NCBI RefSeq assembly: GCF_018417595.1
Contig: NZ_CP070982.1
Span: 5,321,001-5,385,000, forward strand
From: Pseudomonas entomophila
GTDB lineage: Bacteria; Pseudomonadota; Gammaproteobacteria; Pseudomonadales; Pseudomonadaceae
DNA: 64,000 nucleotides
Direction of reading: 5' to 3'
Part shown: positions 48,301 through 56,339 of the stretch, piece by piece
Position numbering within the stretch: the stretch's first letter is position 1
How the letters are laid out: every line of letters starts with the position of its first letter
Notes under the pieces: model-generated
Told to the model about the DNA's origin: nothing
Database searches by the model: none
What the model saw: the letters and a program-made list of their open reading frames with translations, nothing else
Position numbers and translations under genes: made by a program

Positions 48301-49313
48301 ACCAAGTAGCCATCGCCGAGGGCGAGGAGATCAAGCGCGGCACCTTCGTGATGCCGACCCTGATCGAGCTGGAAAGCTTCGACGAACTCAAGCGCGAGAT
48401 CTTCGGCCCGGTGCTGCACGTGGTGCGCTACAACCGCAAGGACCTGGACCAGTTGATCGAGCAGATCAACGCCTCCGGCTACGGCCTGACCCTGGGCGTG
48501 CACACCCGCATCGACGAGACCATCGCCAAGGTGGTGGACAACGTCAACGCCGGCAACATGTACGTCAACCGCAACATCGTCGGTGCCGTGGTCGGTGTGC
48601 AGCCGTTCGGTGGTGAAGGCCTGTCCGGCACCGGCCCGAAAGCCGGTGGCCCACTGTACCTGTACCGCCTGCTGTCGACCCGCCCGGCCGACGCCATCGC
48701 CCGCCACTTCCAGGCCGACGATGCGCGCAGCCAGGCCGACACCACCCTGCGCGACCAGCAGATCAAGCCGCTGACCACCCTCAAGACCTGGGCGGCCGGC
48801 AGCCAGATGAGCGACCTGGCCGCCTTGTGCGAGCAGTTCGCCGAACAGTCGCAGAGCGGTATCAGCCGCGTGCTGCCGGGCCCGACCGGCGAGCGCAACA
48901 CCTACACCGTGCTGCCGCGCGAGCACGTGCTGTGCCTGGCCGACAACGAAGCCGATCTGCTGGCGCAGCTGGCGGCGGTACTGGCCGTGGGTAGCTCGGC
49001 GGTGTTCCAGGACGGCGAGCCGGCCAAGACCGTGCGCGCCCGCCTGCCGAAAGAGCTGCAAGCGAAGATCAAGCTGGTGGCCGACTGGAACAAGGACGAC
49101 GTGGCCTTCGACGCGGTTATCCACCACGGTCACTCCGACCAGCTGCGCGGTATCTGCGAGCAGGTGGCCAAGCGTGCCGGGGCGATCGTCGGCGTGCACG
49201 GGCTGTCCAGCGGCGACCACCAGATCGCCTTGGAGCGCCTGGTGATCGAGCGCGCGGTGAGTGTGAACACGGCTGCTGCGGGCGGTAACGCCAGCCTGAT
49301 GACCATCGGTTAA
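45360..49313 (+). CDS. putA: Trifunctional PutA: proline dehydrogenase, P5C dehydrogenase and transcriptional repressor
   Basis: Oxidises proline to glutamate in two steps and represses the put genes when proline is absent. The 1317-residue protein has the length of E. coli PutA. Order: ribbon-helix-helix DNA-binding domain (about 1-47, TTTLGVKLDDPTRERLK), proline dehydrogenase barrel (about 180-560, with YEGPGISIKLSALHPRY and RLVKGAYWDSEIKRAQ), P5C/aldehyde dehydrogenase (about 650-1110, with SPWNFPLAIFSGQ, the glutamate in IAETGGQNAM and the catalytic Cys in SAGQRCSALRVL), and a C-terminal lid domain. GAGGA precedes the ATG by 6 nt. Divergent from putP. Confidence 0.97.
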   Translation: MATTTLGVKLDDPTRERLKAAAQSIDRTPHWLIKQAIFNYLEKLEGGATLNELNGHVANLGDDAGEVATDHAHQCFLEFAESILPQSVLRSAITAAYRRPEQEVVPMLLEQARLPAAQAEATNKLAASLADKLRNQKSAGGRAGIVQGLLQEFSLSSQEGVALMCLAEALLRIPDKGTRDALIRDKISTGNWQPHLGNSPSLFVNAATWGLLLTGKLVSTHNESGLTSSLTRIIGKSGEPMIRKGVDMAMRLMGEQFVTGETIAEALANASKFESKGFRYSYDMLGEAALTEHDAQKYLASYEQAIHSIGKASHGRGIYEGPGISIKLSALHPRYSRAQYERVMNELYPRLLSLTLLAKQYDIGLNIDAEEADRLELSLDLLERLCFEPSLAGWNGIGFVIQAYQKRCPYVIDYVIDLAKRSRHRLMIRLVKGAYWDSEIKRAQVEGLEGYPVYTRKVYTDVSYIACARKLLSVPEAIYPQFATHNAHTLSAIYQIAGQNYYPGQYEFQCLHGMGEPLYEQVVGKVSEGKLNRPCRVYAPVGTHETLLAYLVRRLLENGANTSFVNRIADHSISIQELVADPVASIERMGTQEGSIGLPHPRIPMPRELYGSERANSAGIDMANEHRLASLSCALLATAHNDWKAAPLLGCTASEQPAAAVLNPADHRDIVGHVQEATVADVDNAIQCALNAAPIWQATPPAERAAILERAADLMEADIQPLMGLLVREAGKTFANAIAEVREAVDFLRYYAVQARNDLRNDNCRPLGPVVCISPWNFPLAIFSGQVAAALAAGNPVLAKPAEQTPLVAAQAVRLLLEAGIPEGVLQLLPGQGETVGAGLVGDERVKGVMFTGSTEVARLLQRNIAGRLDNQGRPIPLIAETGGQNAMIVDSSALTEQVVIDVVSSAFDSAGQRCSALRVLCLQEDSADRVIEMLKGAMAESRLGNPERLSVDIGPVIDAEAKAGIEKHIQGMRDKGRTVYQVAIAEGEEIKRGTFVMPTLIELESFDELKREIFGPVLHVVRYNRKDLDQLIEQINASGYGLTLGVHTRIDETIAKVVDNVNAGNMYVNRNIVGAVVGVQPFGGEGLSGTGPKAGGPLYLYRLLSTRPADAIARHFQADDARSQADTTLRDQQIKPLTTLKTWAAGSQMSDLAALCEQFAEQSQSGISRVLPGPTGERNTYTVLPREHVLCLADNEADLLAQLAAVLAVGSSAVFQDGEPAKTVRARLPKELQAKIKLVADWNKDDVAFDAVIHHGHSDQLRGICEQVAKRAGAIVGVHGLSSGDHQIALERLVIERAVSVNTAAAGGNASLMTIG

Positions 49314-49334
49314 GACGGCTGATACCATCGCGGC

Positions 49335-49386
49335 GCACCGCCGCTCCCGCCAGGTCGCGACCTGGCCTGCGTGGGAGCGGCGGTGC
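49335..49386. repeat. Inverted repeat after putA
   Basis: Perfect 14-bp arms GCACCGCCGCTCCC and GGGAGCGGCGGTGC around a 24-nt spacer that itself contains GGTCGCGACC. It resembles a REP pair and could also help end putA transcription. Confidence 0.7.
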
Positions 49387-49422
49387 AGCGCTGCGACTGG
49401 CCCCGCGATGCGTGTTTCGGGG

Positions 49423-49851
49423 TCAGGCAGCGGCCTGTTTTTTACTGAAGAACCAGAGGGTGCCAATCTTCAGCAGCTCGCAGGCAAGCACGGTCAGCAG
49501 AGCCCTCGTGGGATTAGCTGACGCGCTAAAGCCTGCATACAAGTAGAGCAGCGAAATCGAGGGGATGAAAAACAGCAGCCGTAGAGGCAGTTGCAATGCC
49601 ACCAACCATTTCACGCTAGCGTGTTGAGCAAAGAACAGCACGCAACTGACCACCAACGACAATAGAAAACCCGTGCGCAAAGCCATCAGCAAAGCGGTGG
49701 ACAGACCATGGTCACTCATGATTGCCGGAAGCCGCAGCAGATCGGACAGGAACGGAACCCTGCCGGTACTGATCACTTTGAGCAGGTAGTCAGCCAACAA
49801 CAACGCATCGAATGCGCCCCAACACCACCAGGTTGTCCGTCTGCTGTTCAC
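49423..49851 (-). CDS. Hypothetical small membrane protein in a low-GC segment
   Basis: A protein of about 142 residues with four hydrophobic segments (about 13-30, 45-70, 78-105, 112-130). I recognise no family. The base composition is unlike its neighbours: about 54% GC by hand count over 49501-49800, against about 70% in nearby putA. Start uncertain: GTG at 49851 or 49863. The hydrophobic pattern and the intact frame suggest a real gene, perhaps recently acquired. The 276 bp up to the acyl-CoA dehydrogenase gene (49852-50127) are also GC-poorer and show no gene. Confidence 0.6.
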   Translation of the reverse strand: MNSRRTTWWCWGAFDALLLADYLLKVISTGRVPFLSDLLRLPAIMSDHGLSTALLMALRTGFLLSLVVSCVLFFAQHASVKWLVALQLPLRLLFFIPSISLLYLYAGFSASANPTRALLTVLACELLKIGTLWFFSKKQAAA

Positions 49852-50127
49852 GATAGGGCCCACCCCTTGGCAAAAGTTGGCGAACGGTACCCGAGGTATC
49901 GGCCCTTAACTTGTAGCCCAATTCACAAACAACTGTAGGCATTACCAGTTTTCGCAAACAGGAGCCCGAGCATCGGTTACCGTTCACGCCGGCGCGATAA
50001 CCACCCAGGACGCCCAGCCAGGCGCTTCACTACCCCGTTTTTAATCCAGTATCACCCAAACCTATTAACCTCCCTCCCGCCTACCCTACCGCCTAGACTC
50101 GCTGCATCCCGAACCAGGAATGCCGCC

Positions 50128-51924
50128 ATGTCCGAGCAACTCCTCAGCAGCCGCAACCTCGCCTTCGAACTCTACGAGGTCCTCGACGCCGAGGCCCTGA
50201 CCCAGCGCCCGCGCTTCGCCGAGCACAGCCGCGAGACCTTCGATGCCGCGCTGACCACCGCCCGCACCCTCGCCGAGAAGTACTTCGCCCCGCACAACCG
50301 CAAGGGCGACGAGTACGAGCCACGCTATGTGAACGGTCGCGCCGAGCTGATCCCGGAAGTGAAGCCAGCGGTCGACGCCTTCCTCGACGCAGGCTTCCTC
50401 AATGCCAACCGCGATTTCGAAGCCGGTGGCATGCAGCTGCCCAGCCTGGTGTCGCAAGCCTGCTTCGCCCACTTCCAAGCCGCCAACGCCGGCACCACGG
50501 CCTATCCGTTCCTGACCATGGGCGCCGCCAACCTGATCGAGAGTTTCGCCACGGATGAGCAAAAGCGTCTGTTCCTGCAACCGATGATCGAGGGCCGCTA
50601 CTTCGGCACCATGGCCCTGACCGAGCCCCATGCCGGCTCGTCCCTGGCCGATATCCGCACCCGTGCCGAGCCCGCAGGCGACGGCACCTACCGGCTCAAG
50701 GGCAACAAGATCTTCATCTCCGGCGGCGACCATGAGTTGTCGGAGAACATCGTGCACATGGTCCTGGCCAAGCTGCCGGACGCCCCACCCGGGGTGAAGG
50801 GCATCTCGCTGTTCATCGTGCCCAAGTACCTGGTCAACCGTGACGGCAGTCGCGGCCCGCGCAACGACGTGCTGCTGGCCGGCCTGTTCCACAAAATGGG
50901 CTGGCGCGGCACCACCTCCACCGCGCTGAACTTCGGCGACAACGGCCAGTGCGTGGGCTACCTGGTAGGTCAGCCGCATCAGGGCCTGGCCTGCATGTTC
51001 CAGATGATGAACGAGGCGCGCATCGGCGTCGGCATGGGCGCGGTGATGCTGGGTTACGCCGGCTACCTCTATTCGCTGGATTACGCCCGCCAACGCCCAC
51101 AAGGCCGCCTTCCGGAGAACAAGGACCCACATAGCCCCGCCGTGCCGATCATCGAGCACAGCGATGTGAAGCGCATGCTGCTGGCACAGAAGGCCTACGT
51201 GGAGGGTGCTTTCGACCTGGGCCTATACGCGGCCCGGCTGTTCGATGACACCCACACCGCCGCAGATGCAGACGCACGCCGGCAAGCCCTGGAACTGCTC
51301 GACCTGCTCACCCCCATCGTCAAGTCCTGGCCCTCGGCGTTCTGCCTCAAGGCCAATGAACTGGCGATCCAGATCCTGGGTGGACACGGCTATACCCGCG
51401 AGTATCCGGTCGAGCAGTACTACCGCGACAACCGCCTCAACCCGATCCACGAGGGCACCGAAGGCATCCAGTCCCTTGACCTGCTCGGGCGCAAACTGGC
51501 ACAGAACAACGGTGCCGGCCTCAAGCAACTGATCCGCCTGATCGCCGGCACCTGCGGGCGCGCCAGCCATCACCCGAATCTCGACGCACTGCGTCAGCCG
51601 CTGGAGCAACTGCTCAACCGCCTGCAAACAGTGACGCTCACCCTGCTCGGCGACCTGGCCAGCGGCAAGGTCGCGGGCGCACTGGCCAACTCGGCGCTGT
51701 ACCTCAAGGTGTTCGGCCACTGCGTGATCGGCTGGCGCTGGCTGGAGCAGGCCATTCATGCCGAGGTCGGCCTGCTCAAGGGCAGCGACCGTGACTTCTA
51801 CCTGGGCAAGCTCCAGGCCGCGCGTTATTTCCTCACCTGGGAAGTGCCGGGCTGCCATAATGACCTCGCTTTGCTCGAGGCCCGCGACGATACGTGCCTC
51901 GCCATGCAAGAGGGGTGGTTCTAG
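50128..51924 (+). CDS. Acyl-CoA dehydrogenase with C-terminal extension
   Basis: A 598-residue FAD enzyme of the long acyl-CoA dehydrogenase group that forms the trans-2,3 double bond in fatty-acid or aromatic acyl-CoA breakdown. Motifs: GTMALTEPHAGSSLADI (substrate/FAD-binding signature) at about 162-178, GNKIFISGGDH, the region ILGGHGYTREYPVEQYYRDNR, and a catalytic-base region around HEGTEGIQSLDL. The extra domain from about residue 470 belongs to the PF12806-type C terminus. AGGAA lies before the ATG. The downstream TldD-type gene starts 30 nt after it, so the three may form one unit. Confidence 0.92.
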   Translation: MSEQLLSSRNLAFELYEVLDAEALTQRPRFAEHSRETFDAALTTARTLAEKYFAPHNRKGDEYEPRYVNGRAELIPEVKPAVDAFLDAGFLNANRDFEAGGMQLPSLVSQACFAHFQAANAGTTAYPFLTMGAANLIESFATDEQKRLFLQPMIEGRYFGTMALTEPHAGSSLADIRTRAEPAGDGTYRLKGNKIFISGGDHELSENIVHMVLAKLPDAPPGVKGISLFIVPKYLVNRDGSRGPRNDVLLAGLFHKMGWRGTTSTALNFGDNGQCVGYLVGQPHQGLACMFQMMNEARIGVGMGAVMLGYAGYLYSLDYARQRPQGRLPENKDPHSPAVPIIEHSDVKRMLLAQKAYVEGAFDLGLYAARLFDDTHTAADADARRQALELLDLLTPIVKSWPSAFCLKANELAIQILGGHGYTREYPVEQYYRDNRLNPIHEGTEGIQSLDLLGRKLAQNNGAGLKQLIRLIAGTCGRASHHPNLDALRQPLEQLLNRLQTVTLTLLGDLASGKVAGALANSALYLKVFGHCVIGWRWLEQAIHAEVGLLKGSDRDFYLGKLQAARYFLTWEVPGCHNDLALLEARDDTCLAMQEGWF

Positions 51925-51954
51925 GGGGAGCCACCGCACACACGGAGGTTTCCG

Positions 51955-53397
51955 ATGTTCGACTCCAGCACCCAGCTGCGCCAGCGCTTCAAGGCACTGC
52001 GCAGCACGGCCGAACTGTTCTCGCTTCGCCACGTGAAGCAATCGCACCAGTCACTGTCGGTTCGGCGCAATGTCGCCGAACCGCCCTACTTCAGCCAGGA
52101 CGAGGGCGCCATGCTCACCGTGCGGGTCGCCGGCGTCGAGGCCTACGCGGCCACCGCCGACCTCTCCCAGGCAGGCCTGCAACGCGCCCTGGAACAGGCC
52201 GAGGCGCTGGCCCGGCGGATCAAGGCCAGCAGCCTGCTCGACCTGAGCGGCCAACCGGCGCCAACCGGAAGTCACGATCACGTCTCGCCCAACTTCGAAC
52301 AGGCGCTGCCCAACCTCGCCGACTGCCTCGAACTGCTGGCCAGCGAATCGGCCAGCGTGCCGAAGGACAGTCGCCTGGTGGACTGGCAGGCGAGCCTGGG
52401 CATCAGCCTGGTCGAGCAGACCTACCTGAACTCCGCCGGTGCTGAACTGCGCCACGCCCAGCGCTTCATCTACCCAGGCCTGGGCGTCACTGCCAGCGAC
52501 GGCCAGGACAGCCAGAGCCGCAGCCTGGGTCGGGAGAACTTCGGCCAGCAAGGCGGCTTCGAGGTGATCGAGCGCTGCGGCCTGGTCGGCGCGGCGCGGC
52601 GGGTGGCCGACGAGGCCCTGCAACTGCTGCTGGCCCCCAATACGCCGAGCGGCAAGCGCGACCTGCTGCTGATGCCCGACCAGATGATGCTGCAGATCCA
52701 TGAATCCATCGGCCACCCGCTGGAGATGGACCGCATCCTCGGCGACGAGCGTAACTACGCCGGCACCAGCTTCGTCAAAGCCGCTGATTTTGGTCATCTG
52801 CAGTACGGCTCGCCATTGCTCAACGTAACCTTCGACCCGACCATCGGCGAAGAGCTGGCCAGCTACAGCTTCGACGACGACGGCACCCCGGCCAGCAAAC
52901 AGTACCTGATTCGCGACGGCTTGTTGGTCCGCCCCCTGGGCGGCGCGCTGTCGCAGTTGCGCTCGGGCCTGGACGGTGTCGCCAACAGCCGCGCCTGCGG
53001 CTGGAACCGGGCGCCGATCGACCGCATGGCCAACCTCAACATCGAACCGGGCGACCAGTCGCTGGAGCAGTTGGTCGGGGGGATCGAGCGCGGCATCCTG
53101 ATGCGCACCAACCGCTCCTGGTCCATCGACGATGCGCGCAACAAGTTCCAGTTCGGCTGCGAGTGGGGGCAGCTGATCGAGAACGGTGAACTAAAGGGCG
53201 TGGTGAAGAACCCGAACTACCGCGGCATCTCCGCCGACTTCTGGCGCAACCTGTCGGCGGTCGGCGACCGCGGAACCTTCCAGGTGCTTGGCACGCCCAA
53301 CTGCGGCAAGGGCGAACCCAACCAGGTGGTGCGGGTCGGCCACGCCTCGCCGGCCTGCGTGTTCAGCCAGATCGACGTCTTCGGAGGGGATGCCTGA
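51955..53397 (+). CDS. TldD-type metalloprotease
   Basis: A 480-residue TldD/PmbA family protein with the catalytic Zn motif H-E-x3-H in QIHESIGHPLEMD (about residues 245-257). TldD-type subunits form a heterodimer with a TldE (PmbA) partner, which is encoded by the next gene with a 1-nt overlap (TGATG). This pair is distinct from the canonical tldD and pmbA that Pseudomonas carries elsewhere. GGAGG lies 6 nt before the ATG. Known TldD/E dimers trim unfolded peptides or process modified peptides (microcin B17, PQQ); the substrate here is unknown. Confidence 0.88.
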   Translation: MFDSSTQLRQRFKALRSTAELFSLRHVKQSHQSLSVRRNVAEPPYFSQDEGAMLTVRVAGVEAYAATADLSQAGLQRALEQAEALARRIKASSLLDLSGQPAPTGSHDHVSPNFEQALPNLADCLELLASESASVPKDSRLVDWQASLGISLVEQTYLNSAGAELRHAQRFIYPGLGVTASDGQDSQSRSLGRENFGQQGGFEVIERCGLVGAARRVADEALQLLLAPNTPSGKRDLLLMPDQMMLQIHESIGHPLEMDRILGDERNYAGTSFVKAADFGHLQYGSPLLNVTFDPTIGEELASYSFDDDGTPASKQYLIRDGLLVRPLGGALSQLRSGLDGVANSRACGWNRAPIDRMANLNIEPGDQSLEQLVGGIERGILMRTNRSWSIDDARNKFQFGCEWGQLIENGELKGVVKNPNYRGISADFWRNLSAVGDRGTFQVLGTPNCGKGEPNQVVRVGHASPACVFSQIDVFGGDA

Positions 53398-54728
53398 TGA
53401 GCACCGTGTATCAACAACGCTTCGAGAACCTGCTCGACAGCTTGAACGCCGCCGTGCAGCCCGGCGAGCAGTTCACCCTCGGCTACAGCGCCGAGCAATC
53501 GCAGTTCGTGCGTTTCAACCACGCCAAGGTGCGCCAGGCCGGGCTGGTCAGCCAGGCCAGTGCGCAGCTGCGGCTGGTACGCGACGGCCGCCAGGCCGAA
53601 CAACAGATCACCCTGGGCGATGACGCCGAACTCGATCGCCAGCGCCTGCACGACGCACTCGCGCAATTGCGCCAGACCCTGCCGCTGCTGCCGGTGGACC
53701 CGTACCTGAGCCTCGACGAAAGTGCCTGGCACAGCCATAGCCTGCTGGAGACGCCACTGCCTGAGCTGGACGAAGTGCTGGCCCTGATCGAACGCGAGGC
53801 GAGTGATCTGGACCTGGTCGGGATCTATGCCGCCGGCCCCATCTGCCGAGGCTTCGCCAGCTCCTTCGGCGCCTTCGGCTGGCACCAGGCCAACAGCTTC
53901 AACATTGACTGGAGCCTGTTCCACGCCAACGGCCAGGCGGTCAAGGCCAACTACGCGGGACAAACCTGGCGCGGCGAAAAATTCGCCGCGCGCCTGCGTC
54001 AGGCCCGTGAGCAGTTGGAGCACCTGGGGCGCCCGGCCATCACCCTCAAACCCGGCAGCTATCGCGCCTACCTGGCGCCTGCAGCGATGGACGAGATCGC
54101 CGGCATGCTCTGCTGGGGCGGCTTCTCCGCGCAGTCCCTGGCCACTGGCAACAGCTCGTTGCAACGCCTGTACAACGGCGACGCGCGGCTGAGCCCGCTG
54201 GTGAGTTTCAGCGAGCAGGTCAGCGGTTCGCTGAGCCCGGCGTTCTCCGACGAAGGCTCGCCCCGTCGCGACCTGCTGCTGATCGGCGAAGGGCGTGGGC
54301 TGGAACGGCTGGTGAGCGCCCGCAGCGCCGCCGAGTTCAAGCTTGTGGCCAACGGCGCCGACAGCCACGAATCGCCCTGCGCGCTCAGCCTGGCGCCGGG
54401 CAAGCTGCCCAGCGCGCAGATCCTCGAACGCCTCGGCACCGGCCTGTACATCAGCAACCTCTGGTACCTGAACTATTCGGACCTGCCGGCGGCGCGCATG
54501 ACCGGGCTGACCCGCTTCGCCACCTTCTGGGTGGAGAACGGCAAGATCCAGGGGCCGGTGAGCACCATGCGCTTCGACGACAGCCTGTACAACCTGCTGG
54601 GCAGCCAGTTGGAAGACCTGACCGTGGAGCGCGAAATGATCCTGTCGACCAGCACCTACGGGCAGCGCAGCACCGGGTCTAGCCATCTGCCGGGAGCGCT
54701 GGTCAAAGGGTTGACCCTGACATTGTGA
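53397..54728 (+). CDS. TldE/PmbA-type protease partner protein
   Basis: A 443-residue TldD/PmbA family protein that lacks the HExxxH motif, as TldE subunits do, and ends with the conserved ERE...TYGQRSTG...LPGALVKGLTLTL type C terminus. Its ATG overlaps the TldD-type stop codon, so equal production is likely. It probably completes the protease chamber with the upstream protein. Confidence 0.87.
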   Translation: MSTVYQQRFENLLDSLNAAVQPGEQFTLGYSAEQSQFVRFNHAKVRQAGLVSQASAQLRLVRDGRQAEQQITLGDDAELDRQRLHDALAQLRQTLPLLPVDPYLSLDESAWHSHSLLETPLPELDEVLALIEREASDLDLVGIYAAGPICRGFASSFGAFGWHQANSFNIDWSLFHANGQAVKANYAGQTWRGEKFAARLRQAREQLEHLGRPAITLKPGSYRAYLAPAAMDEIAGMLCWGGFSAQSLATGNSSLQRLYNGDARLSPLVSFSEQVSGSLSPAFSDEGSPRRDLLLIGEGRGLERLVSARSAAEFKLVANGADSHESPCALSLAPGKLPSAQILERLGTGLYISNLWYLNYSDLPAARMTGLTRFATFWVENGKIQGPVSTMRFDDSLYNLLGSQLEDLTVEREMILSTSTYGQRSTGSSHLPGALVKGLTLTL

Positions 54729-54739
54729 TCGGCAGGACC

Positions 54740-54815
54740 GGCCTCTTCGCGGGTAAACCCGCTCCCACAGGGCTATCGATAAACCTGTGGGAGCGGGTTT
54801 ACCCGCGAAGAGGCC
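54740..54815. repeat. REP/REPIN inverted pair
   Basis: Perfect 32-bp arms (54740-54771, 54784-54815), GGCCTCTTCGCGGGTAAACC and complement, with a 12-nt spacer. Almost the same arms recur at 61378-61453. Confidence 0.9.
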
Positions 54816-54847
54816 CGCACAGGCAACCCACAACACAGAGGTAACTG

Positions 54848-56275
54848 ATGCCCGACCGTGCCCCGCTGGACCCCGTCACCGCCCGCTGGATTCCCTGGGT
54901 GGTGGCCATCGCCTTCTTCATGCAGTCGCTCGACGGCACCATCCTCAACACCGCGTTGCCGGCCATGGCCCGCTCCCTGGCGGAGGACCCACTGCGCATG
55001 CAGGGGGTGATCATCGCCTACATGCTCACCGTGGCCCTGCTGATCCCGGCCTCGGGCTGGATCGCCGACCGTTTCGGGACCAAGCGCATCTTCTTCAGCG
55101 CGATCCTGCTGTTCAGCTTCGGCTCGCTGCTCTGCGCCATGGCCAACAGCCTGGGCTTCCTGATCCTGGCCCGGGTGATCCAGGGCCTGGGCGGCGCGCT
55201 GATGCTGCCGGTCGGGCGGTTGGTGGTGCTGCGCGCCTACCCACGCACCGAGTTGGTGCGGATCATGAGCTTCATCACCATCCCCGGCCTGCTCGGCCCG
55301 CTGCTCGGCCCGACACTGGGCGGTTGGCTGGTGGAGATCCTCACCTGGCACTGGATCTTCCTGCTCAACCTGCCGGTGGGTGCGCTGGGTTGCTACGCGG
55401 TATGGAAGTTCATCCCCGACCTGCGCGGCGCCGAACGCACCAGCTTCGACGGCCCGGGCTTCCTGCTGTTCGGCGCGGCGATGGTGCTGATCACCATCGC
55501 CATGGAGGGCCTGGGCGAACTGCACCTGCCGCACCTGCGGGTGATGCTGCTGCTGTTCGCCGGCATGGCCTGCCTGGCCGCCTATTGGCTGCGCGCCGGG
55601 CGTGATCCAGAGCCACTGTTCTCGCCCTCGCTGTTTCGCGTGCGCACCTTCGCCATCGGCATCCTCGGCAACCTGTTCGCCCGCCTGGGCAGCGGTGCCC
55701 TGCCCTTCCTCGTGCCCTTGCTGCTGCAGGTGGCGCTGGGCTATTCGCCGGCCCAGGCCGGCATGAGCATGATCCCGCTGGCAGCGGCGGCAATGGTTGC
55801 CAAGTCCATCGCCCGGCCACTGATCGAACGCCTGGGATACCGCATCGTGCTCACCGGCAACACCCTGCTGCTGGGCCTGCTGCTGGCCAGCCTGGGGCTG
55901 GTCGACGAACAGACACCCTATACCTTGCTGCTGGCGCAACTGGCGCTGCTGGGGGCGGTGAACTCGATGCAGTTCACCGCGATGAACACGGTGACCCTGA
56001 TCGACCTCGACGACGCCAGCGCCAGCAGCGGCAACAGCCTGCTGTCGGTCGTAGCTCAGTTGTCGCTGAGCCTGGGCGTGGCCTGCGCCGGCGCCTTGCT
56101 TGGCGGCTTCACCGCAGCCGGCAGCGCCGAGGGTGTGGAAAGCACACTGGGCGCGTTCCAGCTGACCTTCGTGACCATCGGTGTGATGGCCATGCTGGCG
56201 GCGGCGATCTTCCTGCAACTGGCGCCGACAGACGGAAGGCGCGCCCGTCGTCCGGAACATCACGTCGAGTCGTAG
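54848..56275 (+). CDS. mdtD: MFS drug exporter, MdtD/DHA2 type
   Basis: A 475-residue inner-membrane proton-driven exporter with about 14 membrane segments. Family motifs: LDGTILNTALPAMA in helix 1 (DHA2 signature D-x-T-I-x-N-x-A-L-P), IADRFGTKRIF (motif A) and GLLGPLLGPTLGGWLVE (motif C of drug exporters). AGAGG lies 6 nt before the ATG. MdtD in E. coli sits with mdtABC; here it stands alone. Substrate unknown. Confidence 0.88.
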   Translation: MPDRAPLDPVTARWIPWVVAIAFFMQSLDGTILNTALPAMARSLAEDPLRMQGVIIAYMLTVALLIPASGWIADRFGTKRIFFSAILLFSFGSLLCAMANSLGFLILARVIQGLGGALMLPVGRLVVLRAYPRTELVRIMSFITIPGLLGPLLGPTLGGWLVEILTWHWIFLLNLPVGALGCYAVWKFIPDLRGAERTSFDGPGFLLFGAAMVLITIAMEGLGELHLPHLRVMLLLFAGMACLAAYWLRAGRDPEPLFSPSLFRVRTFAIGILGNLFARLGSGALPFLVPLLLQVALGYSPAQAGMSMIPLAAAAMVAKSIARPLIERLGYRIVLTGNTLLLGLLLASLGLVDEQTPYTLLLAQLALLGAVNSMQFTAMNTVTLIDLDDASASSGNSLLSVVAQLSLSLGVACAGALLGGFTAAGSAEGVESTLGAFQLTFVTIGVMAMLAAAIFLQLAPTDGRRARRPEHHVES

Positions 56276-56339
56276 GGCGAATGGCCACGAGGCTGGTAGA
56301 CTGTGCGGCATTTTTCGCTTCGCACCGCAGGCCCGCCTC

